Shown piece after piece: positions 25,095-37,440 of a stretch of DNA of 64,000 bases. A program made the translations under genes and the position numbers. The stretch is from positions 46,282,558-46,346,557 of the forward strand of contig CM057826.1 in assembly GCA_030068075.1 (NCBI GenBank), given 5' to 3'. How positions within the stretch are numbered: the first letter of the stretch is position 1; the number at the start of each line of letters is the position of its first letter. Below the pieces are notes generated by a model. The model saw nothing but the letters and a program-made list of their open reading frames with translations. It did no database searches and was not told the DNA's origin. Origin of the DNA: Paguma larvata (lineage: Eukaryota > Chordata > Mammalia > Carnivora > Viverridae).

Positions 25095-25205
25095 CCCCTG
25101 AGAGCTTGTTTAAAAATGCTGAGTCATGGCCCCTACCCCAGACCTTCGGAATCTGCAATTTAACAAGATCCCGGGGTTATTCATATGCACAATTGAGTAG
25201 CACTA
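25095..25205 (+). mobile_element. MER5A-type fragment
   Basis: AGAGCTTGTTTAAAAATGCTGAGTC, GGAATCTGCAATTTAACAAGATCCC and a GCACAATTGAGTAGCACTAG end. Confidence 0.65.
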
Positions 25206-26677
25206 GTGTTAAATAGGTAATGAGAAATACTTGCTGCATTGAATACAAAACAGCAGAGGAAAAATATCCCTCCCTTTTCAGCCTAGACTTGCAAAATACT
25301 CAAAACTTATTACTTCCTCAAATTTTGGCATGACACTGATGGCCTTGAGAAGATACTCTTGCAGAGAAGCACAGCCTCCCTAGTTTACTCTACGCCAGGG
25401 GCAGAAGGTGTAATAAGACTGCAATGAAGTTTCTGTTCTAGGTTGAATTGCTAATTTGTTTTGATCTCAGGCAAGTTCACTGCCCTTTCTGCCTCTCATT
25501 TTCCCCCACGTGTGACATGAAGACTTTAGAATTAGACCATCTTCTCAGCCCCCTCCTGGGCAGTGACAGTCTATAGTTCCATCCATGACAAGAAGTGTCT
25601 GCTGTTAAGTCTTCAGATCACAGATAAAAATGTCCTCTTATTTCTCCCCTCCATTGACCCTAGGTTAGACAAAGCCCCTTTGCTAGAGCCTGTTGTGATC
25701 TTTTTAGGCTTTCTTGGTTGTGCTTAGCAGCCTGTCAGTCTGCCAGAACTCAGATTTACCTTGAGGCCAGCCTGGTCTGCATTCCAAGACTCTTCTCTAG
25801 GGGGTTCCTCTTAGTCACTCAAAGACACAGATGTGTAGAAGTTTAAGCTTCTCTCAGGACAAAAGGCTTTTTCACAGAAGGAAGGATAACATATATACAG
25901 AGAGAGTTTATGAAGATGAGTAGTTTAGCTTCTTTGGTATTTTCTATGTAGTGATAACTAAGATCAATTTAGCACAACCCACATAAGCAAAGCTGATTAT
26001 CCTTACCACTGATTATCCTTAACACAGAATCCCAGGGTAAAAGTTCCCCTTAAAGATCAAGCACCCCAAATTATATTTAAATATCCCCTTTACAATACAG
26101 TGACAAATACACCTTTCAGTTTCTGTTTAAATATCCCTATTTTAAGGAAAACTAATGACCTCCGAGGCATCCCGTACCATTCCACCTGCTTTCTTCTGGA
26201 AGTTTCCCTCAGCTTATGGGTCATAGATCTGACTTCTGGTCACTTTGCCTACTGGGACTATTTTCCCTCATAATGCTCCATAACCCCTCTTCTTCAGGGT
26301 TGCCTCCCGGCTACTGTTTTCTAATTAAGCATCCCTAGTTACTCCCAAGACATTGTTCCAAATCTCCTTAGTTGGTTCACAGGCTTTTAAAGAGCAGCAA
26401 TTGGACTTGAAATCTGTATTTTGGATGCCGAAGAGCAGAACTCATTGTGGCTGTGTTACTGGCTCTCTTTCTCAGGAAGGAAGTGAAAAGGCAGCATGGT
26501 GTGGCAGGATGATTTATTGAGATACAGTTTATGTTTTGTTCTTCCTATTTGTCTCATCATGCTACCCAGCCCAGGTAGTGGGGTCTTTGTGCTCCTGTAC
26601 TTCTAAGGAGGATTGTGTTGCAAAGTTCAGAACAGCAGTTGCTCTCAGAACATTCTTGAGGATTTTTTCCTAGGACC
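25206..26677. other. Intergenic stretch, mostly unassigned
   Basis: A MIR-like fragment lies at 25440-25540 (ATCTCAGGCAAGTTCACTGCC). The rest is not recognised. Confidence 0.5.
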
Positions 26678-26870
26678 TTTTTTTTTAGGTTTATTTGTTT
26701 TGAGAGAGACAAAGAGAGTGAGCAGGGGAGGGACAGAGAGAGAGGGAGACAAAGGATCTGAAGCAGGCTCCATGCTGACAGCAGAGATGCAGGGCTCGAA
26801 CTTGTAAGCTGTGAGATCATGGCCTGAGCCAAAGTGGGACACTTAACCAACTGAACCACTCAGGTATTCC
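26678..26870 (-). mobile_element. Carnivore tRNA-Lys SINE, diverged
   Basis: Antisense layout with GAGAGAGGGAGACAAAGG, GCAGGCTCCATGCTGACAGC and CAACTGAACCACTCAGGTATTCC. The head is degraded compared with younger copies. Confidence 0.9.
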
Positions 26871-27109
26871 TTTTTTCCAAGATCTTATACTCCTGGACAA
26901 ACTTGGAGAGCAGACAGAGGGGAGTGGCCTTGACCCAGAAAGGTTGAAGCAAAAGATAAAAAAAAAGAGAAGCTCCAAGAATGAAAAGGGGATGGAGATA
27001 ATCCATAAAGTAGTGGAGACCTTTGCCAGTGCGGTGCTTAAGAGATGTGGCATTCCATGCAGAGAGTCATATTAAATTTTCAGTAATCATGAGACATATT
27101 GCTTAGGAT

Positions 27110-27330
27110 ATGGTTTAAAAGCTTAAGCTCCAAGGTCAGAACATCTGGGTTTAAACCCTAACTCTTTCTAACTCTGGGCAAGCTTGTTACGCCTGTCAAC
27201 ATTTCAATTTCTTTATCTATAAAATGGGGTAGCTAGTTTATAGGGTTCTGTGAAAATTAAATAATATAATCCATGTAATGCTCCTAGCAATGTGCTTTGT
27301 GCATTCCAAGTGCTAACTATTATACATTGA
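27110..27330 (-). mobile_element. MIR SINE
   Basis: GGGTTTAAACCCTAACTC, CTCTGGGCAAGCTTGTTACG, TCTATAAAATGGGGTAGC and TAGGGTTCTGTGAAAATTAAATAA: antisense MIR in order. Confidence 0.85.
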
Positions 27331-28180
27331 CGACGTTGAGGTGAAAGCATTTGACAAAATTAAACACATCATAAAAATGTAAGTCATCACTATTAAGTAC
27401 TTGGTATTTCAGTTGACTTGAAAAGAAATTTCCCTATTTCTTAAAATAAATTAAACATCTGGATCTAAACCCATAGAATTATAACAACAAAAGGAGAGAA
27501 AACATTTACATCCACAGATGGGGAGTATTAGTCTTTGGGCCTAAAAATAACCCAACACTGTCATATATCTCAGATCCTGTTCCATAAATAATCATGGGAA
27601 GATTAAGGAATGGACCATTTAAGTACAGTATTCAAAACTTCTTTTCTGCATATACATCTGGATATGAACATCTTTAAAATTAAATAATTTTTCTTCATCT
27701 GCCAGGCAAATGATACAAAGGTCTAATCAATAATTCATTCTGGCAAAGAAACTCATTACTCAGCCAAGGCTATGATGAAAATCCTACCAAGAAGTCTTGT
27801 TTTGGCTAAATAAGACAACGAATTTAGTGCAAAGTGAATAATCCAACTCTAAATCATTCATTCTAGGATTCAGAATTATGTGTTTGTCCATTAAATGTGC
27901 ATCCCAGGCCTGGACATGTATTAACTTCTGTATTTCTTGGTCCTGAGGGATGGCCAACCCAGTGTTTTTGGATTCTCTTTGAAGCTACCAGGTCTCCTGG
28001 GCAAAACAAAAGCCAAATAAAGACTTTGGGAGAAACCAAGAACTTAGAGTTGGAAGTCCTCAGAGCCAACCTTCCATGTATTCTAGTGTCTCCTCCATAA
28101 CTACTCTGAAGGTTAGTCATCCTCTTCTATGTAAATACTAGTGTTAATGAGGACCTTACTACCCATTTGAGTTAAAACTC
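27331..28180. other. Intergenic stretch, unassigned
   Basis: No gene or clear repeat. Two overlapping short frames (27863-28120) are on opposite strands and look random. Confidence 0.5.
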
Positions 28181-28860
28181 TTCACATTTCAATAGCAGAA
28201 AACCCAAATCACACTAGCTTAAGCAAAATGCAATTTATTTCCTCGTATCATACAGCATGAACAGTCTTTTAGTTCATGCTAAACTTTTAGCTTTTACTTT
28301 TATCTTTATACTTTTAGTCTTGGCATGATCAGGACTCAACCAATATCACCCAGGTTTTTTTTATTCCCCTGAGTTCCACTTGCTCTTGAATAGTCTCCCC
28401 TTGTGGTGGCACAATAGCGGCAGCAGCCTCCTATTCTCTCCGTAATCAGTGGGAAAAGATCAACATCGTGCATAACTGAAACAAAAGTCTTAGAATTGGG
28501 TCTTTTTGGCTCCAATTAGCGTCACTTGGGCAGTGCCCTGACCCACTGATTATTGTGGGAAGTAGAGTGAGGCAGTGCTCTGATTCCCCAGGCTCAGTTT
28601 ACATGCCATGGCTGGATAGGGGATGACTCAGGTGCAAGAGAACTACAAAAAATGAAAGGGCAGAAGAGAAGTATCAAACAAATCAGTCCAAATGGAAAAG
28701 CAGAACAAATGAATGCTAGGTAAACAAAATCCTCCTCACCACAATATTCTAAATTATTCTGGTAAAGCATTCCTTTGCTAGATACAAATTGATTTTTGGA
28801 ATTTAAAATTCCCAGTCCTAAATTTGCCTTCTGGAATAACATAGAACAAGACTACTTCCT
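28181..28860. other. Possible ancient repeat, not named
   Basis: AACCCAAATCACACTAGCTTAAGCAAAATGCAATTTATTTCC resembles a widespread mammalian repeat edge, but the body could not be matched from memory. Confidence 0.35.
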
Positions 28861-29436
28861 CTTTCCAGGGGCAGTTCTTCAACCATTTGCAAACAGACAT
28901 CAAATCTCCCTTGGTCTGTTTTCCTCTGGGTTAAATGTCCACACCAGGAAGTAGACTTTTGGGATTGGAAAAAAATCAATGCATGTTATTCAGCAGACAC
29001 TAATCTTATTGACACTTATAAGACACTAATCTTACTGTGGAACTAAATATATTTTTGTCGTATTCATCTTTGTTTCAAAGAAAACAGTTTTATTAATAAA
29101 TTTGATAATGATTAGCATTGGCAAGGCTATTGGGGAAGTAGACATTTTCAAGAACAACTGGTTCTGACAATGTCGATTAGGTAATTTAGACAAAACATTG
29201 AAGACACTGAAGCCTCAATAAAATATTTTTTAATGTTCTTTAAAATGTCAAATGGCTAACAAAATAATGAAAAATCACTAGGACTAAAACCAAAGAATAT
29301 GCTAAATCAGAAAGGTAAGTCTAGAACCCACAGTTGCCTTTGTTTTGAAAGTGTTTTCTAATCTGGAAGGAATATCTGCAGAGTTGAGTTGTGGTTTGAC
29401 TACCTGATGAAGTTAGATGAAAAGTGTCAAGATTTA
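28861..29436. other. Intergenic stretch, unassigned
   Basis: AT-rich sequence with no recognised element. Confidence 0.5.
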
Positions 29437-29674
29437 GGGCCTCCTGGGTGGCTTAGTCAGTTAAGTGTCTAACTCTTGATTTCAGCTCAGGTCATGATCT
29501 CACAGTTCCCGGGATCAAGCCCTGTGTCAAGATCTGGGCTGACAGTGTGGAGCCTGCTTGGGATCCTCTGTCTCCCTCTCTCTCTGCCCTTCCTTCACTC
29601 TGTTCATGCTTTCTCTCTCTCTCTTTCTCTCTCTCTTTCTTTGTCTCAAAATAAATAAATAAACATTAGAAAAA
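29437..29674 (+). mobile_element. Carnivore tRNA-Lys SINE
   Basis: Head GGGCCTCCTGGGTGGCTTAG, an expanded CTCTCTTT tract and an AAATAAATAAATAAAC tail. It lies 92 bp from an opposite-strand SINE. Confidence 0.93.
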
Positions 29675-29766
29675 TGAATAAATGACATAAATATAAAACT
29701 AAACCAAAACACTCTTAGAAGAAAACATAGAGGTATATTTTCATGACTTTGTATTTAGAAATAGAT

Positions 29767-29979
29767 TTTTTTTTTTAATGTTTATCCATTTTTGAGACAG
29801 AGAGAGACAGAGCATGAGTGGGGGAGGGGCAGAGAGAGAGGGAGACACAGAATCCAAAGCAGGCTCCAGGCTCTGAGCTGTCAGCACAGAGCCCCACGCG
29901 GGGCTCGAACTCACGGACCGCGAGATCATGACCTGAGCCGAAGTCGGACCCTCAACCGACTGAGCCACCCAGGCGCCCC
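29767..29979 (-). mobile_element. Carnivore tRNA-Lys SINE, young
   Basis: Very well preserved: GGGGCTCGAACTCACGGACCGCGAGATCATGACC and CCGACTGAGCCACCCAGGCGCCCC. A 12-bp target duplication TAGAAATAGATT lies at 29756-29767 and 29980-29991. It is inserted in an L1. Confidence 0.96.
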
Positions 29980-30295
29980 TAGAAATAGATTCTTAAGTAT
30001 GACACTAAGGTAATAAGCAACAAAAGGAATAATATATAAAGTGGACTTCATTAAAATTAAAAACTTTTGTGCAAAGGACATTACCAATAAATCAAAAGAC
30101 AATTTATAGAATAGGAGATGTTTTCCAATCATATATCTGATAAGAAATTGATATCTAGAAAATATAAAGAACTCCTACAACTCACAACAAAAAGACAAAC
30201 AACTCAATTTAAAAATGAGTGAAGGGCTTGAATAGACATCTGTTCAAAGAAGATATACAAATGATCAAATAAACACATGAAAAGATGTTCTACAC

Positions 30296-30947
30296 TTTTG
30301 GGAGCCATCTTGGGCTCACAGGATGAGACGTTTCCCTGTGTGAAAAAGGCAGACATTGCAAAGCCTCCTGCTGACCAAATGGTGCCCCAATGCTATTTCC
30401 TTCTAAATAACCTTTCAGGCCTGGATTTCTTGAGCTGCTCTCCTTGGCCTCAAGGGATGTAATGCTCTTTTGTTTTATGGCATTTAAATAAAAAAAAGGG
30501 GACCTGGAATGTGATGCATTGATGGATAACATCTGAAGGAGACAATGTAAATGTACTCATTCATAAGCAAAGGACAAGCATTGGGAATTCTGTCCTGTTT
30601 ATAGATAATTAACATAGGCCTCAAGGTAACACCCTGTTCTCTCCCCCTGCCTTAAATTTATATGCTAATTAACTTGAAAACAACATGCTCAGTCTCACAG
30701 GCCAGGAGTCATATTGCCTATTCTTTCAACTACAATGGGGGAGGTGCAACCCACCTGGCAAATGCCATAAAAAAAAGAGCATTACTTCCCCTGAGGCCAA
30801 CAAAAGCAGCTCAAGAAATCCAGGCCTGAAAGGTTATTTAGAAAAAGATGGTATAGGGTGTCATTTGGTCAGCAGGAGGCTTTGCAACATCTGCCTTTTT
30901 CACACAGGGAAACGTCTCAACCTGTGAGCCCAAGATGGCTCCCAACA
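30296..30947. mobile_element. Foldback element with ~190-bp inverted arms, unknown family
   Basis: The left arm (30296-30485) and right arm (30760-30947) are inverted copies, about 90% alike by eye, around a 274-bp centre. The outer ends read TTTTGGGAGCC and, reverse-complemented, TGTTGGGAGCC. A 6-7 bp repeat CTACAC(T) flanks the unit (30290-30296 and 30948-30954), and the interrupted L1 resumes on both sides, so this is a genuine insertion. The right end has the TG/CA form of LTRs, but such long inverted arms are not LTR-like. It could be a foldback or hairpin DNA transposon, or an LTR with an internal inverted duplication. No open frame of interest. Confidence 0.8.
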
Positions 30948-31644
30948 CTACACTATTAGTCATTAGTGAAGTCTAAACCAAAACCAGGAAATGGCTATAG
31001 GGTTTTTTAAACAGGTGAATAACAAGTGTTGGTGAGGACACAGAAAAACTGGAACCCTCATACAGTGCTAGTGGGAATTTGAAAAGATAGCCACTGTGGA
31101 AAATAGCATGGTGGCTCTTCAAAGAACTAAACCTATAGAATTACCATATGACCCAGCAATTCCATTCTTGGGCATATACACCACAAAATTCAAAAGGAGA
31201 GATTTGATCAAATACTTGTATGCCAATGTTTGCTGCAGCATAGTCACAATAATCAAAACATGAAACAACCCAGTTGTCTATCAGTTGATGAATGGGTAAA
31301 CAAAATGTGGTCTATGCATACAATGGGATGTTATTTATCCATATAAAGGAATGAAGTTCTGATAAATACTACAATGCCGACAAATCTTGAAAACATTATA
31401 CTGTGTGAAATAAGACATACATAAATGGACAACTAGGATTTAATTCCACTTATATGAAATCTCTAGAATAGGCAAATTCATAGAGACAGAAAGTAGAATG
31501 GTAGTTTCCAGGGGCTGAGAGAAGGGGGAATAGAGAGTTATTTCTTAATAGTTACAGAGTTTTTGTTTGGGATGATGAAAAAATTTTGGAACTAGATCAT
31601 GGTGATGGTTAGCATATATCTTAAGGGCCATAAAAATTCAGTAC

Positions 31645-32194
31645 GTGGTCCATGCTCCACATTCCTAGTGTTTTAAAATCATAATTCAAATTCAAAATGG
31701 TACCCTTGCCATCTTCCTTGATTCTTCTTCACATTGGAAGTCCAAAAGGGTGTCTAGTACCAAAGGCACGAATGAAAGGCAGGAGAGGATGGCAAATGAC
31801 AACCATAACTGGTGCACAGAAGCTGTAGGAGTGATGGCATCACTTGGGAACAAGTTAGCATGGAATGCAAGATTCAGCCAGAGCCAAACCTCAGGCAGGA
31901 AGGGGAAGCTTAGGCTAAGAACCAGAAGGTAAGAACGTCCCGGGGCTGACAATGGTGAACCAAGAAATAATAAAATCAGAGCAAAACCAGAGCTGAGACC
32001 AGGGTCCAAAGACAAAGGTAAAGCAGGGTCAGAATTGAGGAAAGTGTGGCAGGACAGAGTGGTGAGGAATCAGGCTAGCTGCCATGAACACTGTTTGAAT
32101 GGGAGCCTCTGAGCCACACTCTCAGAGGATCCACTGCTCCCTGCTTCAGAACTCTGCCGAGGTCATAAAAAATTCAGGTAGTAGGGCTTAACTC
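31645..32194. other. Intergenic stretch, unassigned
   Basis: It lies between the L1 end and a MER5A fragment. A 107-codon minus frame (31692-32015) with a Leu/Ser/Pro-rich sequence has no signal or domain context, and I treat it as chance. Confidence 0.5.
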
Positions 32195-32312
32195 CAAGTC
32201 ATCCAAGAATCAGCATCTCTGGGGGTTGAAACCCAGACATATGCATTTTAACAAGTTCTCAGATGGTTCTTAGGGTGTCTAAAGTATGAGAACACCAGAT
32301 CAGGAACCATAT
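32195..32312 (+). mobile_element. MER5A-type fragment
   Basis: GAATCAGCATCTCTGGGGGTTG, ATGCATTTTAACAAGTTCTCAGATG and a GTATGAGAACACC end. Confidence 0.65.
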
Positions 32313-32469
32313 GTGCAGCTTCTGAGATAGACCAGAAGCCAGCAGGTTCAACATGTCAGTTCTCCAAGTGTACTGTACGCATCCTTCCTGGGAAACTCTG
32401 GGTCCTGCCAGCAACTCTCAACTAACATAGACGTATAACTCTAAACTTGCTAGGGCTGCAGAGTGAGCT

Positions 32470-32695
32470 ACCAACAGAGCCTGCTAGTCATAGAGCACCT
32501 ACCCTGTGCAAAGCACTGTGTCAATTGCTTTACTGGCATTGCTACATTTAATGCTTACTTATGAGGGTCCCATTACTATTCCATGTTTATAAATAATAAA
32601 GTTGAGACTAAGAGAAGCCAAAGCAACTTGTCCTGGGTCACCCAGATGGGCAAGAGCAGCTTCAGGTTCTAGGCCAGTTTGATTCAGACACCTGT
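32470..32695 (+). mobile_element. MIR SINE
   Basis: CATAGAGCACCTACCCTGTGCAAAGCACTG, GTTGAGACTAAGAGAAGC and TTGTCCTGGGTCACCCAGATGGGC follow MIR order. Confidence 0.8.
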
Positions 32696-32699
32696 GTTC

Positions 32700-33605
32700 T
32701 TTCCATACAATAACATGTTGCAAAATTTTTAGCAATAATTAAAAAAAAAAAAAAGCAGGGGGCTAGTGGTGGAGGTTATAGCATTAATTGATGGTGAGAC
32801 TCAGGTTAATTAAAAAACTTTTCTCAACACAACATACCCAAGGATTGGTAGTAAAGTAAGACTCTGCTGTCTTTTCTAATCATCTTGATCCCCGAGCCAG
32901 AAGGTATTGTCAGGTAATGTAATCTCATTCTGGCTTTTTTTTCATCTAAGTGAAGAAGGATCTGAGATTAGGTTTGGGAGGAGATTGAAAACCAAAGCTC
33001 AGAGGAGCAGATTAAAATGATTCCAGGCATCCTGAAGCAGGAGGAAAAAAATGATAGGACTTTGTTGATGGAACTGCTGAAGAGAGATAAGACGCATCTT
33101 AAAGGGACCAGAGAAAGGAAGGAAAGACTCTGAGGAGGGAACAGAGATAAATAAAGTAGAGAGAAGAGATAAGAGGCATTATGGGGGCTGAGGGCGAGGC
33201 AGAGAAGAGGAAGTCGGGACCAGAGGCTCTGCAGGAGAGTAGGACCCAGGCCCTTTGCCTTCTCTTTTCTCGGGATGTTTTTAAAGGGAAAGGGAGCCAA
33301 ATTCATAGAATATTTTAAGTGCCAGATCCTGATTTTTCAATCTCTGAGCCTGAACAGATAGCCCCATTGAAGGTAAAGCTAAACTTGAGTCTCTTCAAGA
33401 ATGGGAGACTTTTGGCTTCATGCCCTGCACACTGTCCCATCCATTTCTAGGTTGGTCTAATCAGACAGACTTAGAGCAGGAAGACACTGAACCTCACTAA
33501 GGCAATCAGGGGAAAACCTAAGACCCCCAGTCCAACCCCATCCATCTCACACAGGAGTACAGTCGTGAAGAGATCACTAAGGTACTTTATATACCTGGAA
33601 GGGCC
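32700..33605. other. Intergenic stretch, unassigned
   Basis: Contains an A14 run (32740-32753) and a purine-rich part at 33030-33230. Nothing else is recognised. Confidence 0.55.
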
Positions 33606-33609
33606 AGAG

Positions 33610-34005
33610 CACAGGAGTTGAGGACATGGGCTTTGAAGCTGCTCCAGAATTTGAATCCCAGCTCAACTGCAGGCTAGCTACTTTATGAATCTGAACTTTC
33701 ATTTCCTTACCTATCAAACAGGGATAAAACTGGCAACCCCCTCATAGAGAGATTAAACAATTCGTGTAAAGTGCTTAGGGTAGTACCTGGCATACAGAAA
33801 GTGTTCAAATAATATTAGCCCTGTTATTAGTTTCAAGCACAAAACTAGGTGCACACATGAAAATATTTATCAATTGGATTGAGGAGGAATCGGGACATTT
33901 GATTCCCACTATTGTGAGAAAGCAAGGAGTGACTTTACCTCTCTGTGTTTCTATTTTTCTCCCCTATCAAATGGAGATATCCTCTTCCTCTGACACATAG
34001 TACCT
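33610..34005 (-). mobile_element. MIR SINE and fragment
   Basis: The first copy (33610-33835) has TTTGAATCCCAGCTCAACTGC, TTTCCTTACCTATCAAACAGGG and GTAGTACCTGGCATACAG. A second fragment (33925-34000) has ACTTTACCTCTCTGTGTTTC. Confidence 0.8.
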
Positions 34006-34369
34006 TAGGTTAGGAGATGCTTAGAAAGAAAAAATAGGAAACAGCACAGAAATACAGAAGAGGCTATAGCCCTTACTATACCATTGAACCAAACTACCTA
34101 CTCTCTGCCACACTTATGAAGTTTCACTGTAGCTAAGAATTTTTGCTATAATTTGCATTCATCTACTAGGGCTGAATGTTTTTGCCTCATTCCTCTATGG
34201 ACTCCCAATACTCGTATGAAAGGTATATTTCCCCAGCTTCAAGAAGGCGTGTCTGTGGAATTTCTAAACTTTTATCCTTTTTAAATCTCTTCAATCTTTT
34301 TACCTTTCAGATACATTAAAGGCGAGCCAACTATTTGAAATCATGAAATGCGTAATACAGATGGAAGTG

Positions 34370-34486
34370 GCTCTGGAGACTGTAAGCTGTCTGGGAAGAG
34401 GGACTAGTTCTGTCCAGTTTATTACTATACCCCAGCACCCAAAAGGGTCCTTTGGCACATAGGAGACACCCAATATGCTTTTGTTT
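34370..34486 (+). mobile_element. LINE-2 3' end
   Basis: CTGTAAGCTGTCTGGGAAGAGGGACTAG...TACCCCAGCACCC...TTGGCACATAGGAGACACCCAATA is the 3' terminal stretch of L2. Confidence 0.7.
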
Positions 34487-34489
34487 GAT

Positions 34490-35667
34490 GTGTGAGTGTG
34501 TCAGAAATCAAGGTTGTCAACCCAACAGCCGTTCCCAATTGCTCCCATGCTGATTGATTGTAAATTTTGGTTAAATGGCCATTTGTACATCCTGGGGGGC
34601 TGAGTAATGACTGGTGTACATTAGTCCCAGATAGCTCAGTCCGCTTTGCCAAAGGGTGGCATGTGACCCAGTGAAGTATATGTCCAACAAAATATATGGG
34701 AAAGTCTTCTGGTAACTTCTATGAAAGATTTCCCTTTTTTATAAAGGATTAAGAATCATATTAGGGGAAAAGTCCCATTCCCTTCTACCTCTTGCTTACT
34801 GCTTGGGATTCTTTTGTGTGAGGGCACATTAGAGCAGTGACAGTCATCCTGCAACCATGAGGAATGAGCCAAAAGAAGTCACAGAGACTCTAATATATCG
34901 GCCTAAATCCAGATTTCTAGTTATGTGAAATAATTCAAAGTCTTTAAGTCACTACTTTTAAGTATTCTCTTACTTGCAGCTGAATACAATCTTACTAAGA
35001 TAATAACTGAGCCCTGAGGAGGATCTCCCATTATTTTTAGGTACAAGAGGGCAGATAGTTCCCTTTTTACGAAGTTTCTTATTCTGCAACAAAAGTTTCC
35101 ACTTAACCAATCTCCCATGTTTCTTTTATAATCTTAGTGTCATCTCCTCGTTATCCCCCTCATGTCTCCAAAAGATTAATAGCACCACCTTGACCCCTAG
35201 ACATTCTTTCTCCGTTTATCTTTTCTGTTTTCTCATTATCACTTTCCACAGACCAGATATTATATCTTGATTTTTAATTACTTTAATGGGCCTCATCCAT
35301 AGTAATTGGGACACTTAGGTCATTATCTTGTCTCCTCAGATCTTCTTGGACAATTTTATTGATCATTTCTTTGAGCAAAATCATGTGGGGGTACTAGACC
35401 CACATAAACTTGTAACTTAGGCCAAAAGTTGTCCTGATTAATTAGCAACATTACCTTCTGGTGCAAAGCTGCCCTATCTTTAGAATAGTGGCAATAGAAT
35501 TGCTGGGTATTAGCGTTATCCGAGGTAGCATAAAAACGCCTGATAGCCAGCCCTCCCCCATGCCCATTAAAATCAGGATCTCAGAGGGGAGTTGAACATC
35601 AGTAGTTTTTAGTGCTGAAATCCCCATGTGATGACAATGTGCAGTTGACTTTGAAAATCAATGCTTT
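34490..35667. other. Intergenic stretch, unassigned
   Basis: No gene, RNA or clear repeat is recognised. The composition is that of ordinary mammalian intergenic DNA. Confidence 0.55.
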
Positions 35668-35838
35668 AGGCCAGTACTTTTCAATCTAATGTTCATATGA
35701 ATAACATGGAGATCTTGTTAAAATGCAGATTCTGATTCTGTGATAATAGGGTGGGGGCTGACATTCTGCATTTCTAACAAGCTTCCACGTGATGACATCA
35801 GCTTGGTCTGGGCCCCACATTCTGAGTAACAAGGGTCT
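35668..35838 (+). mobile_element. MER5A-type hAT element
   Basis: CCAGTACTTTTCAATCTAATG, GATCTTGTTAAAATGCAGATTC, TGCATTTCTAACAAGCTTCC and ATTCTGAGTAACAAGGG give the MER5A order. Confidence 0.85.
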
Positions 35839-37164
35839 AGAATCTAGAGTTAAGAGTCCATTTTAAGACTGGATCTAAACAATTAAACTCTGCTTGGGTC
35901 CCACTGTAGTGAAAAAATCATCTCTGCAAGAAAGCCAAGAGCAAGTGATTGAAAGAACTCAAAGGGTGATTGTTTTCAGCTCTAGCTCAGTTATGGACAT
36001 AGGTGGACCAATCATCCCAGTTTGCCTAGGACTGAGGGGGCTCCCAGCATGCGGGACAAGGACAAGTTAGTCACCCTAGTTATGGTAGTGTTCTTCAAAG
36101 AGCAACAGAACAGCCAAGCTTTGCCCTTCCACATTCTGATTCCTCTTTCTGGGAGTGTCAGTCACCAGAGGGTCAAGGGTGTTCTGGGAAAGAAATGCAC
36201 GCACCAAAAATGTAATGTGACTTTGGCAGGGTAAATAATTGGGTAGATCCAGGTGGACCTAAAAAAATCCAAGAACAGGTTTGTGACATGGCCGCAGACG
36301 GTAAGTCCAGGGGAGATGGTTTAGGTCTGTGCTCTGGCACCGGTTTACTGTGTAGCCTGGGGTAACTAAGTCCTCCTGTCTGGGCCTCTGTTTCATCAGC
36401 TAAAAAACGGGAGTTGAATTGCTGAATATGTGGGGGTCTTTTCTGCACCCCCCGCCCTCACCCTCCACTCCATGTGCAGCACTTGATAAAGGACACAACT
36501 GCAGAATAGCGCCTTCCCAGCTCAGTTGGAAAGTAAACCCACCTTCTGCTTTGTGAGCAGCCATCTCCAGCACATCCCAAGACCCTCACAACATCAGCAT
36601 TCATCTTACTCCATCCAGTACATTTCTCTTTGCTGTCCTTTGATGTTCAGAGAACTGAGAACTCCCAGTGCCTTTTTTTTTTTTTTAACGACTATAACGT
36701 GTTTACAAATCCAAATGAAATTCTATTTCGAGACTCAGCCTTTTGGTTACAAGTGGCTTCCTCCTTCTGATCCTGCCCCCATCCAGGGAGCTCACTTCTC
36801 AACTTTTTGTTTTCTTTAGAGAGACAAAAAGTCTCCCCAGCCACCCATTGCTGGATTCCTGTTAACCTTTCATTAAGCCTGCTGACAGCTTGGCTCCAGC
36901 TCTTCATGAGTTAGTTCAACACATTCCCATTTAAATGTGTCCCACCTGGCTTCATTAAGGTTCCTGCCAGGTTCTCCACTTGCAGCTCTGCAAATGCTAA
37001 TAAGATTCTGAGTAAATAATATGGGAACCAGGGAAGATTGAGCTATAAAGGGTTTGGGATTGGAGAACCACCAAAACACCCAGGTCGCCATGGATTTGAG
37101 CAAACTAAAATCCATTTGGGACCAACACAGGCCAATATTGCAATTCTGTATGCACTAAGTGTTA
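35839..37164. other. Intergenic stretch, little recognised
   Basis: A MIR-like fragment may lie at 36320-36420 (TGTGTAGCCTGGGGTAACTAAG). Otherwise nothing is recognised. Open frames here overlap on both strands and appear random. Confidence 0.55.
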
Positions 37165-37440
37165 AATTAAGGCCCTCGCTGTGAAGCACAGGGTAGTGGT
37201 TAAGAGTGTGGAGTCCTTCCAGCCTGGTTCTAAGCCCTGTACTCTGTCATAGGGATATTGGTCCATGTGACCTTGGACAAGTTTCTTCACCTCCCTCTGC
37301 TTCTGTTTTCCCAACTCCAAAAGCAGGAGTAATTTACCTGTTTCACTGGGCTGCTATGAGAATCCAGTGAGAAATTGCCTTGAAACACTTAGCAGAGTAC
37401 CTAGACCATAGCAAATGCTAGGAGTGGATGTTATCTCATT
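37165..37440 (-). mobile_element. MIR SINE
   Basis: GTGACCTTGGACAAGTTTCTTCACCTCC, GGGCTGCTATGAGAATCC and GCAGAGTACCTAGACCATAGC are antisense MIR blocks in order. Confidence 0.8.

Larger units (their letters stand above)
29690..31640 (+). mobile_element. LINE-1 ORF2 3' portion, interrupted by two insertions
   Basis: The L1 ORF2 C-terminal coding order is clear in three pieces: 29690-29766, 29992-30295 (GTGCAAAGGACATTACCAATAA...AATGAGTGAAGGGCTTGAATAG) and 30955-31640 (GGTGAGGACACAGAAAAACTGG, ATATGACCCAGCAATTCCA, CAACCCAGTTGTCTATCAG...). The SINE at 29767-29979 and the foldback element at 30296-30947 interrupt it. Stops and indels make it non-functional. Confidence 0.88.
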
